From the NCBI GenBank assembly GCA_035547425.1, contig DASZUU010000040.1, positions 1 through 64,000 of the forward strand: a DNA stretch of 64,000 bases, read 5' to 3'. The notes beneath the pieces were generated by a model, which did no database searches, had not been told where the DNA came from, and saw nothing but the letters and a program-made list of their open reading frames with translations. This document shows, piece by piece, positions 1-8,408 of this stretch. How positions within the stretch are numbered: the first letter of the stretch is position 1; every line of letters starts with the position of its first letter. The stretch is from Alloacidobacterium sp035547425 (GTDB taxonomy: Bacteria; Acidobacteriota; Terriglobia; Terriglobales; Acidobacteriaceae). Both the position numbers and the translations under genes were made by a program.

Positions 1-1219
1 CGGACTTGTCGATGGGAGAATGAATATGCTCAGGCCGCAGGCCGAGCCCCACGCCGCGCGCCATGATTCGCTTCAGCAGCGGAAGCCGCAAAGCCGTACG
101 CATCTGCCACGGAGCATGCGCTTTTACCGGACGCCCCAGAAAATTGACCGAGGCGTTATGCACGCGCGCCTGCAGCGCCTGAATCACGCGCACCGGGAAT
201 TCGCGCCTCTGCTGCACGCGTGCCAGCAATTCGTGTGTCACGCGCTTTTCCCTGAGCGCCTCCGCCAGAATATTTGCCGTCGCCACCGCATCCTGAATCG
301 CCAGATTGATGCCGACGCCGCCCGCGGGCGACATGGCATGCGCAGCGTCGCCGATGCACAGCAGCCCCTCTCGATACCATTGCCGCAGCCGGTTGATCTG
401 AATAGAAAGCAGCTTCACCTGTTCCCAGTCTTTGATCTCCTCCACGCGCTCGCCGAGAAATGGCGCTACCTGCAGAAGCGACTTGCGAAAGGCGGGCAAT
501 CCGGCATCTTTCACAGCATCGAATTTGCCTTTGGTGATGATGAGGCCCGCCTGAAAATACTCGTTGCGGTTGATGAGGATCAGCATCTGCCCGTAATCGA
601 TGCGGCCCAGCGCCTGGTATGGGTCATCTCGATGCCGGCTGATGCGAAACCACAGCACATCCACCGGCACGCCGAGATTTATCACTTCAAACCTTGCAGC
701 ATCGCGCACGGTGGAGTGCCGTCCGTCGCAGCCCACCACAAGATCGGCGGTGATTTCTGTTTCGCCATGCGGCGTGACGGCGCGAATGCCCACGACTCTG
801 CCATCTTCTTCGATCAGGCCGGTCACGTCATGTTCCATGCGCAGATCAAAGGTAGAAAACCGCTTGCCATGTTCCGCCAGAAAGTTCAGGAAATCCCACT
901 GCGGCATGAGCGCGATGAATTTGCAGTGAGTCGGCAAGTGTGAGAAGTCAGCCGCGGTAAAAACAAAATCACCGAACTGACCGCCAATATCGTGCAATTC
1001 ACTATGCGGCAGCCGGAGAAACTCATCCAGCAAGCCAAGCTCGTACATCAATTCCAGCGTGGAGGGATGAATCGTGTCCCCGCGAAAGTCGCGGAAAAAA
1101 TCCTTGTGCTTTTCAAGCACGATGACACTGACTCCGGCGCGCGCCAGCAGATAGCCGAGCATCACGCCCGCGGGGCCACCTCCTGCGATACAGCACGTGG
1201 TGGTAATACGATTCTGCAT
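1..1219 (-). CDS. FAD-dependent aromatic-type monooxygenase (3' end cut by window edge)
   Basis: This is a group A flavoprotein monooxygenase of the PHBH/UbiH fold, expected to hydroxylate an aromatic or polyketide-like substrate with NAD(P)H and oxygen in the cytoplasm. The reading frame opens with ATG at 1217-1219 and stays open to base 1, giving about 406 residues with the C-terminus missing. Visible motifs are the dinucleotide-binding GGGPAG near residues 13-18, a ribose-binding Glu near 36, the VVGCDGRHSTVR (DG) motif in the middle, and GDAAHAMSPAGGVGINLAIQD near residue 290, which binds the FAD pyrophosphate. Its start lies only 39 bases from the divergent FmdE-like gene, so the two may share a control region. 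The substrate cannot be told from sequence. Confidence 0.85.
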   Translation of the reverse strand, partial: MQNRITTTCCIAGGGPAGVMLGYLLARAGVSVIVLEKHKDFFRDFRGDTIHPSTLELMYELGLLDEFLRLPHSELHDIGGQFGDFVFTAADFSHLPTHCKFIALMPQWDFLNFLAEHGKRFSTFDLRMEHDVTGLIEEDGRVVGIRAVTPHGETEITADLVVGCDGRHSTVRDAARFEVINLGVPVDVLWFRISRHRDDPYQALGRIDYGQMLILINRNEYFQAGLIITKGKFDAVKDAGLPAFRKSLLQVAPFLGERVEEIKDWEQVKLLSIQINRLRQWYREGLLCIGDAAHAMSPAGGVGINLAIQDAVATANILAEALREKRVTHELLARVQQRREFPVRVIQALQARVHNASVNFLGRPVKAHAPWQMRTALRLPLLKRIMARGVGLGLRPEHIHSPIDKS

Positions 1220-1258
1220 GCTCGGTCCTTTCAACGGCTACAGGATTACCATACATCT

Positions 1259-1849
1259 ATGGACGCCTTTGACGAGCTTCTAAAACAGGCAGAAATCGCC
1301 CATGGTCATCTTTGCGCCGGGCAGATACTGGGCGTGCGCATGGCGATGCTCGGTTGCCGACGCCTGGGCATCGAAGAGCCGCGAGGCAAAGACCGGAAGC
1401 GCCTGGTGACGTATGTCGAAATCGACCGCTGCGCCACCGATGCCATCGGCGTGGTCACCGGCTGCCGTTTAGGCAAGCGCGCCTTGAAATTTCGAGATTG
1501 GGGAAAGATGGCGGCCACTTTTGTCGATCTGGCGTCAGGCAAAGCAATTCGCATTTGCGCCAGGGAATCATCGAAGGCTCTGGCACGCGAGCTGTATCCG
1601 GAAATAGAAAACAAGAATCAACAGCAGATGAAAGCGTATCGCGAGATGAGTGACAGCGATCTCTTCGATGAGCAGTGGGTGCGCGTCGTCATCGAGCCGA
1701 AAGAGTTTCCCGGCTATAAGGGCGAGCGCATCGCCTGCGATCTTTGCGGCGAAGGGATCAACTACGACCGCTTCGTGCGCCGCGACGGACAGGCGCTTTG
1801 TCTCAGTTGCGCCTCACCGGAAGAGCGATACTACCAGCCGGTTTCCTAA
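1259..1849 (+). CDS. FmdE-like zinc protein (formylmethanofuran dehydrogenase subunit E family)
   Basis: This 196-residue protein has the FmdE-family signature HGHLCAGQILGVRMA near residues 15-29, followed by DRCATDAIGVVTGC and a conserved LGKRALKFRDWGKMA block. The C-terminus carries a four-cysteine zinc finger (CDLC, then CLSC, about residues 158-184). In methanogens FmdE accompanies the formylmethanofuran dehydrogenase, but bacterial homologues usually stand alone and their role is not established. The open frame extends upstream to 992, but that part lies over the divergent monooxygenase, so I place the start at ATG 1259. No other formylmethanofuran genes are in view, so the archaeal function should not be assumed. 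Confidence 0.8.
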   Translation: MDAFDELLKQAEIAHGHLCAGQILGVRMAMLGCRRLGIEEPRGKDRKRLVTYVEIDRCATDAIGVVTGCRLGKRALKFRDWGKMAATFVDLASGKAIRICARESSKALARELYPEIENKNQQQMKAYREMSDSDLFDEQWVRVVIEPKEFPGYKGERIACDLCGEGINYDRFVRRDGQALCLSCASPEERYYQPVS

Positions 1850-1852
1850 TAA

Positions 1853-1876
1853 AAAAGCCCGCAAAAGCGGGCTTTT
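1853..1876. terminator. Bidirectional rho-independent terminator
   Basis: A perfect 10-bp stem (AAAAGCCCGC / GCGGGCTTTT) with an AAAA loop sits between the convergent FmdE-like and TonB-receptor genes. Both strands offer a U-rich end, so it can serve both genes. Confidence 0.85.
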
Positions 1877-1898
1877 CTAGTTAAGTATGAGCAGAAAA

Positions 1899-4800
1899 TC
1901 AGAAGCTGAAGCGCGCTCCAAATTCTCCGGTAAATGACTGCGGAGTTACCGTGCTGCTGGGAGTAATGAAGTTGGTTGGTTTAAGGAAGGATGATGGATC
2001 GCTCGGATCAAGCGAATTTACATTGCTTTGAAGGTTCGGCCCGAAGTTCGCGCGGTTGGTAAGATCGAAGCTTTGGAAAAAAATATTAAGGTTGTATTTA
2101 TCTCCAAAGGTGATCGTCTTACCAATTCTGGCGTCAAGTTCTATGAATGTTTGACCGCGAGTTGAATTGTAAGAAACTTCCTCGCAGGTTCCGGCAGAGA
2201 GGCAGCTTCTATAAAAGCTGGAGCTGTATACACTGCCGTCGGCGTTGAAAAGCGCCGTAAGCGATCCAAAATTATTCATTTTTCCGCCTTTAGGAATGAT
2301 GGCGTGTGCATTTCCCCGACCGCTGCCAACTCCCCATTCGTCACCGCTGGAAAAGACATCAACTGGACGGCCCGAGCCAATCTGAAATAGGGGAGAGATA
2401 TCGATCTTCCAGGGGAGAGAGATGGTTGCGGCGGTGGTCAGGTGATGGGTTTCATCATTAGGGGATGGGCCGTAATCCTGACGGCGGAACTGACCGAGAA
2501 ATGGATTTGTTGCAGTGTTACGGAAGGACGCAGAGGCACCTTCAAAGGCAAGCGCCTTCGACCAGGTATAGTTTGCGGTTCCAGTGATGTGCTTCCACAT
2601 CTGCTGGCGATAACTTAAATTGAGAGCGTCATAGTAAGACCTTCCGATGGACTCTTCCTCTCCGAAGCGGCCCAGTACCGGAACACCTGCAGCTGCGAAG
2701 GCAGCATCAAATGGCCGTGAACCATCACTGTAATAGCGCGTCGGATTGATGTTGACAGTTTTGTTTTCGTGAAGCCCGCGAGCCTGTACATATTCCACTT
2801 CAACGACGGAGTGAATATTGGGCGCAATCTGCAAGCCAAAGTTGATTTGTTGCGTATAGGGGTTGCGATAATGCGGGTTCATCAAGCGGCCAGTTGATCC
2901 GGCGGCCAGATCGTGAGAAGCAGGAGGAATGACTGGAAATGGATCGACCCCAAACCGCCAGTTGCTAAGAAGAATATCCGTACCCGGCACAACGTTGCTG
3001 CTTGGGCAGGATGCGTCACCAGGCCCACTGCAGTTAATGCTAAAGGTATTGGCAAAAACCAGATCATTCGACTGTTGGATCATGAATAGCGGAATATTCT
3101 CGAAAGTCTGGCCATAGTAGAGACCATAGCCGCCGCGTACAACCACCCGGCTATTGCCGAAGACATCATAAGCAAAACCGATACGAGGACTGATATCCAA
3201 ATTGTCATTGCTGGGCAGGCCGGTATAGGTGCCACCGATGTAACTGAGATCCGGCGTGTATCCGATGTTGTAGTTGTCACCATTGCGTGTCGCAGGGACA
3301 GTCGGTACGCCGGTAGCTGCTGCCGCGATCAGCTCCTGAACGGTGCGGCTGTTCTTCTGCTTATCGATGCCATATGTATCAATATCGCGGTCATAACGAA
3401 TACCAAGGTTCAGCAGAAACCGCGGTGTCACTTTCCAATCATCTTGCACATATAGTCCAAGCATTTTTGGAGAAAGATTGAAGGACGGATCGCCCGATGT
3501 TCCGGTCATCGCCTGTACCAGGCCCGGAGTGGCAAAGCCCTCTGGGTATTTACTCGGGTTGCCAAGAATGTTTGACGGAGTGTCAAAGAAATCAAATTCA
3601 GGCGTGGGGTTGTTCTCGAAGAAACCACCCACCTGGGGCTCATAAATAAAATCCACACCGGCTCGAATCGTGTGTGCGTTGTGCGTCCAGGAGAAGTCAT
3701 CGCGGAACTGAAATTTATGCTGGCTGGATTTCTGTGGAACGTTCGCATTGGTTCCGAAACTGGTTCCATCAGGAAACGTAATGAGCGGTGTTTGTGTTGC
3801 CGTATTGATCAGGTTATTCCAGTACTGAAAGCCCGCCGTAAAGTTGTTCACGATATTCGACGAGAGGATAGAGTTCAGAGTGAAGTTGGTAAGGATCAGA
3901 TCATTCAGTGTGTAGTTTCCTTCGCTTAAATCATTCTGCGAGGTGGACTGATCGTTATTGCTCTTGTTGTCCTGAGCCGTGTAGCTAAAGAATGCTCTTT
4001 CATTCGGGCTGAAGGTGTGATCGATGCGGCCGTTATAGCGCTTATCGTCGTAAGGAGTCGGCAAGGTATGCGAGAGCTGCGGCCCTGGGTTAAAAGCCCC
4101 GCTGTTCAATGCAAGCTCCAGTTCGTTATACGAATCCGGATTCACCGAAATGCTGGAGCGCTCGCGCAATCCCTCATATGCGAAAAAACCAAAGTCTTTG
4201 TCTTTGCGAATTGGGCCGCCGACAGAACCACCATACTGCTGGCGGCTGTAATCCGGTTTCGGTTGACCAGCTTTTTCAGCAAAGTAGTTGTTCGTCTGGA
4301 AATCCTGCGTGCGGAAGAAACCATACAGGCTTCCGTGAAACTGGTTCGAGCCAGATTTAGTAATCACGTTCAATGCCGCGCCTTCGCTCTTGCCGTTCGC
4401 GGCTGAAAAACGATTCGGACTGATATTAAATTCCTGCACCGCTTCAAGGGGCAGCTGCATAACAGCCCCACCAACGGTGTTGTCTTTATTATCGATGCCG
4501 TTGACGGTGGTATTGGTATTGCGGCCGGAGGAGCCATTGACGGCGTACACTGCATAGCGGTTCTTCGTTGGGTCGTAGCTGTCCACCATCTTCACGCCGG
4601 GCGCCAGAATCGCCAGATTGGCGAAATCGCGGCCATTCAGGGGAAGGTCTTCAATCTGCTTGGTGGAAACATTGGTGGAGACATCCGTCTTTTCCGTATC
4701 CACAAGCGAGCCCGCCGCGGTAACTTCGACCGTTTGCGAAACCTGTCCGGTTGTCAGCGGAACATTGATGGTTGCAGCAGAGCCCACCATAACCTGCAGA

Positions 4801-5108
4801 CCCTTTACTTCGGCAGGTCCAAAGCCAGTGGCTTCCACATGGAGCTGATACGTTCCCGGAGGAAGTAAGTCGAAGCGATACTCACCCGTTCCACCCGTTA
4901 TCGTTTTACGCTCTGCGTTGGTTGCCGTATTCGTAACGGTGACGGCAGCGCTCGGTACAGCAGCTCCGCTGGGATCGCTGACCACGCCGGCAATGCTGCC
5001 GGTGGCGGTGGCCTGAGCAAACAGGAGCTGTTGCCCCATGAACCCTGCCGCAAGTATGAGGAAAAGGGATAGAAAGGGACGCAAAAGCGCCCCGCGCGTC
5101 AATGCCAT
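1899..5108 (-). CDS. TonB-dependent receptor, Oar-like, with carboxypeptidase-regulatory N-terminal domain
   Basis: This 1069-residue outer-membrane protein has a signal peptide (about 1-32, ending near LLFAQA) and a carboxypeptidase-regulatory-like beta-sandwich (about 35-115, beginning GSIAGVVSDPSGAAV). A plug domain (about 130-245) contains DLPLNGRDFANLAILAPGV and VNGIDNKDNT. A long beta-barrel follows, ending in the outer-membrane signal GEFGARFSF. The architecture is that of acidobacterial Oar-like receptors, thought to import large ligands such as oligosaccharides. The frame has an upstream GTG at 5114, but GAAGGAG with 5-base spacing points to ATG 5108. No SusD-type partner lies next to it. 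The ligand is unknown. Confidence 0.9.
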   Translation of the reverse strand: MALTRGALLRPFLSLFLILAAGFMGQQLLFAQATATGSIAGVVSDPSGAAVPSAAVTVTNTATNAERKTITGGTGEYRFDLLPPGTYQLHVEATGFGPAEVKGLQVMVGSAATINVPLTTGQVSQTVEVTAAGSLVDTEKTDVSTNVSTKQIEDLPLNGRDFANLAILAPGVKMVDSYDPTKNRYAVYAVNGSSGRNTNTTVNGIDNKDNTVGGAVMQLPLEAVQEFNISPNRFSAANGKSEGAALNVITKSGSNQFHGSLYGFFRTQDFQTNNYFAEKAGQPKPDYSRQQYGGSVGGPIRKDKDFGFFAYEGLRERSSISVNPDSYNELELALNSGAFNPGPQLSHTLPTPYDDKRYNGRIDHTFSPNERAFFSYTAQDNKSNNDQSTSQNDLSEGNYTLNDLILTNFTLNSILSSNIVNNFTAGFQYWNNLINTATQTPLITFPDGTSFGTNANVPQKSSQHKFQFRDDFSWTHNAHTIRAGVDFIYEPQVGGFFENNPTPEFDFFDTPSNILGNPSKYPEGFATPGLVQAMTGTSGDPSFNLSPKMLGLYVQDDWKVTPRFLLNLGIRYDRDIDTYGIDKQKNSRTVQELIAAAATGVPTVPATRNGDNYNIGYTPDLSYIGGTYTGLPSNDNLDISPRIGFAYDVFGNSRVVVRGGYGLYYGQTFENIPLFMIQQSNDLVFANTFSINCSGPGDASCPSSNVVPGTDILLSNWRFGVDPFPVIPPASHDLAAGSTGRLMNPHYRNPYTQQINFGLQIAPNIHSVVEVEYVQARGLHENKTVNINPTRYYSDGSRPFDAAFAAAGVPVLGRFGEEESIGRSYYDALNLSYRQQMWKHITGTANYTWSKALAFEGASASFRNTATNPFLGQFRRQDYGPSPNDETHHLTTAATISLPWKIDISPLFQIGSGRPVDVFSSGDEWGVGSGRGNAHAIIPKGGKMNNFGSLTALFNADGSVYSSSFYRSCLSAGTCEEVSYNSTRGQTFIELDARIGKTITFGDKYNLNIFFQSFDLTNRANFGPNLQSNVNSLDPSDPSSFLKPTNFITPSSTVTPQSFTGEFGARFSF

Positions 5109-5364
5109 AACCACTCCTTCGGAAAAAATGCAGCATATAACGGCTGTGCCAAATGGGCAGCCGCCGTCCTCGAGCCTGTAGTTGATAAGTGTTACAAATA
5201 CATGACTGAAGGATTGTCGGTGATAGTAAACCGTTACCTGCGAAACGTCGATAGGAAAAAAGAAAAAACATCAAGCCCGAATAACTTCCATTTATCGGCT
5301 CTTTGTTTATCAACAACAAATCTGGACTGGAGCGGCAGGAAAAACGAAGTTGTAACTTTCTTAG

Positions 5365-6537
5365 TTACTTATGAATCGCCCGCGCATACCCCTCGTACAC
5401 GCTTTCAAAAACAGAGTCCCATGAGGCAGCTACGGCTTCGGCGCGAGCCGCAAGACGCATATTCCGGTGCAGGTCCGGATCGAGAAGAATTTTAAGAATC
5501 GTGTCGGCAAAATCGTCATCCGCAGCAACGAACCCTGTTTTTCCTTCCTCAACAATGTAGCGCGGCCCGCCATCGGGCGTGACCACCGCCGGAACCCCGG
5601 ATGACAAAGCCTCCAGAACGACATTTCCGAACGTGTCCGTGTGCGACGGAAAGACAAATAAGTCCATATTTGCATAAGCATTGGAAAGAGCCTGCCCGCG
5701 CAATACTCCGGCGAATTCGGCATTCGGCAAGCGTTCCCGGAGCCACGTCTCTTCTATGCCGTGACCAACTATAAGGAAGCGAAAGCGATGAAACCCTGCG
5801 GCAAGGAGCTGTTCACGTATGCGCGCCAGCAGCGCAACATTTTTCTCTACGGAAAGCCGGCCTACAAAACCCAGCACAAAATCCGCATCTTCAGCTTTGC
5901 GGTTGCGATGCAGCGGAGAAAATAATTCCGTGTCCACGCCGCGCCGCATCAGCAGGCATGGCTTTTGCGTAAGCCTCTCCAGCAAGCTGCAAAGTCCCTT
6001 GTTCGGAGCAAACAGGACCTGCGCTTGTGAATAGAACTGCGCGCTGGCAAACAAGCTCACATTTTCAATGTGCTGCGCCAGAACCGGTCTTGAATTCTCC
6101 GGCAAGTGCTTCAACGGCTTCTGCGCTCGCCTTGCTGCGTACTCGTGAACATTCGTATGCCAGGAAGCGACCAGCGGCAAGCGGTAATGGTTCGCCAACA
6201 AGGCGCCCATCATGCCGAAGTCGCTTGGCCCCGTAATATGAATGAGATCGGGACGAAAGCCGCGCAATACTCTGGCAATGACCGGTAGATGCCGAAAAAA
6301 TCCGATGTCGAAGCTCAGATCTTTTTCCAGTCCAAACGACATCGGCCCGCGAGAAAGCTCGAGCGTCGTAAGCTCGCCTTCCACTTGCAGGCGGGGCCTT
6401 CGATTTCCGGCCCGCACGCTGAGAAATGGAAGATTGCGGCGGCGTATAAATGCTTCAAATTCGCGGCTGGTATGAGCTACACCATTGATTTCATGGAACG
6501 AATCCGGAAAATATGCAACTCGCGGAGGTGAAGGCAT
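5365..6537 (-). CDS. GT4-family glycosyltransferase (group 1)
   Basis: A GT-B fold glycosyltransferase of about 390 residues, likely transferring a sugar from a nucleotide donor onto a lipid or polysaccharide acceptor at the cytoplasmic membrane. The N-terminal half begins RVAYFPDSFHEINGVAHTS, a pattern shared with mannosyl and sulfoquinovosyl transferases of the GT4 family. The C-terminal half has GFVGRLSVEKN and the donor-binding SHTDTFGNVVLEALSSGVP with its conserved Glu. The open frame reaches 6567, but I prefer ATG 6537 (MPSPPRVAYFP), because the domain begins there. No clear ribosome-binding site is visible. It stands alone, so acceptor and pathway cannot be inferred. Confidence 0.85.
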   Translation of the reverse strand: MPSPPRVAYFPDSFHEINGVAHTSREFEAFIRRRNLPFLSVRAGNRRPRLQVEGELTTLELSRGPMSFGLEKDLSFDIGFFRHLPVIARVLRGFRPDLIHITGPSDFGMMGALLANHYRLPLVASWHTNVHEYAARRAQKPLKHLPENSRPVLAQHIENVSLFASAQFYSQAQVLFAPNKGLCSLLERLTQKPCLLMRRGVDTELFSPLHRNRKAEDADFVLGFVGRLSVEKNVALLARIREQLLAAGFHRFRFLIVGHGIEETWLRERLPNAEFAGVLRGQALSNAYANMDLFVFPSHTDTFGNVVLEALSSGVPAVVTPDGGPRYIVEEGKTGFVAADDDFADTILKILLDPDLHRNMRLAARAEAVAASWDSVFESVYEGYARAIHK

Positions 6538-6703
6538 ACAAACGAAGTGTAATCGCGACCTGCTCAATTTTCTGTCAAAAGATAGATTTTGCTACACTTT
6601 ACCTGGACTTACCCGCCCGGTTCGCGCAGATAGATAGCGTAAATCTACGGAATCCCGTATACTGGGTGATGTTGTACTTACTGTTTTTCTAAGCAGGAAA
6701 ACC

Positions 6704-6901
6704 ATGCCCAAATTGAAGACACACAGGGGCGCCGCCAAGCGCTTCAAAAAGACCGGTACCGGCAAAATTAAGCGCGGCCAGTCCAAGATGCGCCACATCC
6801 TCACGTCGAAGGAAACCAAGACCAAGCGCAAGCTTTCCGCCAGCGCCTATGTCTCGGACGCCGACCACGCGAAGGTCGCCCGCATGATTCCATACGCCTG
6901 A
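6704..6901 (+). CDS. rpmI: 50S ribosomal protein bL35
   Basis: A 65-residue basic protein beginning MPKLKTHRGAAKRFKKTGTG, which is the diagnostic start of bL35; length and composition match the family. It is a structural component of the large ribosomal subunit. It precedes rplT as in most bacteria, but infC, which normally lies just upstream, is absent and a glycosyltransferase is found instead. A possible promoter lies in the 130 bases before the gene, which are more AT-rich than the surroundings. Confidence 0.97.
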   Translation: MPKLKTHRGAAKRFKKTGTGKIKRGQSKMRHILTSKETKTKRKLSASAYVSDADHAKVARMIPYA

Positions 6902-6916
6902 TCTACCGCAAGGTAA

Positions 6917-7020
6917 GGTCCCCGGTAAAGCGTTCCGCGGGGCCCCGGCCTGCAAGGCCGAGCGATTCAGGCAGCAAGCGAGTGAAGAGGTTAAAGCCGG
7001 AACATTCCGGCCTCCTGCCT
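6917..7020 (+). promoter_or_regulatory. Structured rpmI-rplT intercistronic spacer
   Basis: The 159-base gap between rpmI and rplT can fold. GGTCCCCG (6917-6924) faces CGGGGCC (6938-6944). AGGCAG (6969-6974) pairs with CTGCCT (7015-7020) and encloses a GCCGGAA/TTCCGGC hairpin (6996-7011). bL20 controls its own operon through mRNA structures in several bacteria, so this could be a bL20-responsive element, but I see no proof of that. The ribosome-binding site AAAGGAG for rplT follows at about 7044. Confidence 0.35.
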
Positions 7021-7060
7021 CCAGCCGCATAACGAAACACGCAAAAGGAGAACCAAGGCA

Positions 7061-7432
7061 ATGCCCCGCGTAAAACGTGGAACAAAACGCAATGATCGCC
7101 GCAAAAAAATCCTGAAAAGGGCAAGCGGCTACTTCCTCACAAAATCGAAGCTGTACCAGGCAGCCCAGGAAGCCGTCGAACGCGGCCTCAAGTTTGCCTA
7201 CAGCGGACGCCGCCAGAAGAAGCGCCAGTATCGCTCACTCTGGATTGTGCGTATCAACGCCGCCGCCAAGATCAACGGCATCAGCTATTCGCAGCTCATC
7301 AATGGCCTCAAGAAGGCCGGTGTCGAGCTCGATCGCAAGATTCTGGCCGATATCGCCGTCAATGACGCGCAAGGTTTCACCGCTCTGGTCGAGCAGGCGA
7401 AATCTGCCCTCGGAAACACAGCAGCCGCGTAA
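7061..7432 (+). CDS. rplT: 50S ribosomal protein bL20
   Basis: A 123-residue protein starting MPRVKRGTKRNDRRKKILKR with the family-specific SYSQLINGLKKAGVELDRK region, typical in length for bL20. It binds 23S rRNA early in 50S assembly and is a known translational autoregulator of its operon in other bacteria. An AAAGGAG ribosome-binding site precedes the ATG. It lies downstream of rpmI across a structured spacer and is followed by a strong terminator. Confidence 0.97.
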   Translation: MPRVKRGTKRNDRRKKILKRASGYFLTKSKLYQAAQEAVERGLKFAYSGRRQKKRQYRSLWIVRINAAAKINGISYSQLINGLKKAGVELDRKILADIAVNDAQGFTALVEQAKSALGNTAAA

Positions 7433-7450
7433 AACAACGCAAATTTGGTA

Positions 7451-7480
7451 AAAAAGAGCGCAGATTCTGCGCTCTTTTTT
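7451..7480 (+). terminator. Rho-independent terminator after rplT
   Basis: A stem AAAAAGAGCGCAG / CTGCGCTCTTTTTT with a two-base loop lies 18 bases after the rplT stop and ends in a T run. It can also act for the convergent SRPBCC gene. Confidence 0.9.
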
Positions 7481-7533
7481 ATTTGCTGCTCATTGGCTTC
7501 GGCTTTTGACTACCTACCCTCAAGATTTCAGCG

Positions 7534-7971
7534 CTACCCCAGCATCTCCTTGTCAAGCAGCTGTTCCAGACCATGGAAGAACTTTTGCCAGCCGTACTTC
7601 GCTCCCTGGTAGGCCGTTTGCTGGTCGGGAAGGAAGCCTGACTGCTCCATACGAACATGCGTGCCGCCTTCTACCGGACGAAGCGTCCAGTTCACAACCC
7701 AATGAAGCTCCCCGTCTCCTACGCCCCAGTTATAGGAAAGGCGCTGGAGCGGCTCCACAATCAGCACTTCGCAATCAACAATGCCGTTCCAGTTCGGCAT
7801 GGGGTCGGCGCGGAATTGAAACTTTCGCCCAACGACAGGCTCGAAGTCATTGTTCATCATCCACTGCGCGAGAAGCGGGCTTTCGGTGAGCGCACGCCAC
7901 AACTTTTGCAGAGGGTGCTGGAATACCCGCTCGATCACCAGGGTATTCGGAGTTTCTGTTGGATTGCTCAT
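7534..7971 (-). CDS. SRPBCC (AHSA1-type) domain protein
   Basis: A 145-residue protein of the START/Bet v1-like SRPBCC superfamily, AHSA1 branch. The start VIERVFQHPLQKLWRALTES and the end GWQKFFHGLEQLLD follow the family pattern, in which a helix-grip fold forms a hydrophobic pocket. The natural ligand is unknown for most members. Its start overlaps the stop of the upstream ArsR-type regulator by four bases (ATGA), so the two are translationally coupled. ArsR-SRPBCC pairs are a common and recurrent operon; the regulator probably controls this protein. Confidence 0.88.
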   Translation of the reverse strand: MSNPTETPNTLVIERVFQHPLQKLWRALTESPLLAQWMMNNDFEPVVGRKFQFRADPMPNWNGIVDCEVLIVEPLQRLSYNWGVGDGELHWVVNWTLRPVEGGTHVRMEQSGFLPDQQTAYQGAKYGWQKFFHGLEQLLDKEMLG

Positions 7972-8294
7972 GGTTCCATCCTTTCCAAAAGGGCTTCGAG
8001 CCGATCAAACCGATCACGCCAGAAGGCGCCGTAAAGCTTGAGCCAGTCCGCCATGGGCGCGAGCGCCTCGGGCTGCGCACGATAATGTGTTTCGCGCCCC
8101 TCGCGGCGATGACGTACCAGCTTTGCCCGCTTCAGCACCGTGAGGTGCTTGGAAACCGCAGGCTGGGATACGCCCGCATAGCGCGTTAAGGCATGAACCG
8201 TCTGCTCCCCCTGGCGCGTCAGCTCCTCAAAAATGGCCCTGCGCGTGGGATCGGCAAGAGCCCGGAACACGTGATTGGTATAGGCTGACTTCAC
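7968..8294 (-). CDS. ArsR-family winged-helix repressor paired with SRPBCC protein
   Basis: A 108-residue winged-helix protein. The block FRALADPTRRAIFEELT and the recognition helix region VSQPAVSKHLTVLKRAKLV are classic for the ArsR family. It lacks the ELCVC-type metal site seen in the arsenic regulator at 55.5 kb, so it probably senses something other than a thiophilic metal. It is the first gene of a two-gene operon with the SRPBCC protein. An inverted repeat immediately upstream (8298-8325) is a likely autoregulatory operator. Confidence 0.9.
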   Translation of the reverse strand: MKSAYTNHVFRALADPTRRAIFEELTRQGEQTVHALTRYAGVSQPAVSKHLTVLKRAKLVRHRREGRETHYRAQPEALAPMADWLKLYGAFWRDRFDRLEALLERMEP

Positions 8295-8297
8295 ATC

Positions 8298-8325
8298 AAA
8301 ACCATAACTGTATGGCTATGGTTTT
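8298..8325 (-). promoter_or_regulatory. Candidate ArsR operator (inverted repeat)
   Basis: AAAACCATA (8298-8306) and TATGGTTTT (8317-8325) form a perfect 9-bp inverted repeat with a 10-base spacer. It starts 3 bases upstream of the ArsR-type start codon, in the position expected for repressor binding over a promoter or leader. Confidence 0.5.
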
Positions 8326-8344
8326 GTCAAAGGGAAGCTGTAAC

Positions 8345-8374
8345 TTGGTACGGGGTATATATACCCCGTACCAA
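8345..8374. repeat. 30-bp perfect palindrome
   Basis: The half-site TTGGTACGGGGTATA is followed directly by its exact reverse complement, giving a 30-bp palindrome centred on TATATA with no spacer. It lies between the ArsR-type gene and the AbiE-like pair. Lacking a T run, it does not look like a terminator. A dimeric or tetrameric DNA-binding protein site, or an island boundary element, is more likely. Confidence 0.8.
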
Positions 8375-8408
8375 GCGGGATCTTCTTCTCCACACCCCTC
8401 CTAGGGCC

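Noticed and set aside
20..943. 307-codon open frame on the plus strand
   Set aside because: It is antisense to the FAD monooxygenase, whose GGGPAG and GDAAHAMSP motifs on the minus strand are diagnostic.
992..1258. Upstream extension of the FmdE-like frame
   Set aside because: These codons overlap the 5' part of the divergent monooxygenase, and the FmdE domain starts at ATG 1259.
8345..8374. CsoR-type copper operator
   Set aside because: The palindrome has GGGGTA before TACCCC, the opposite order of the CsoR site (TACCCC...GGGGTA), and no copper genes are near.
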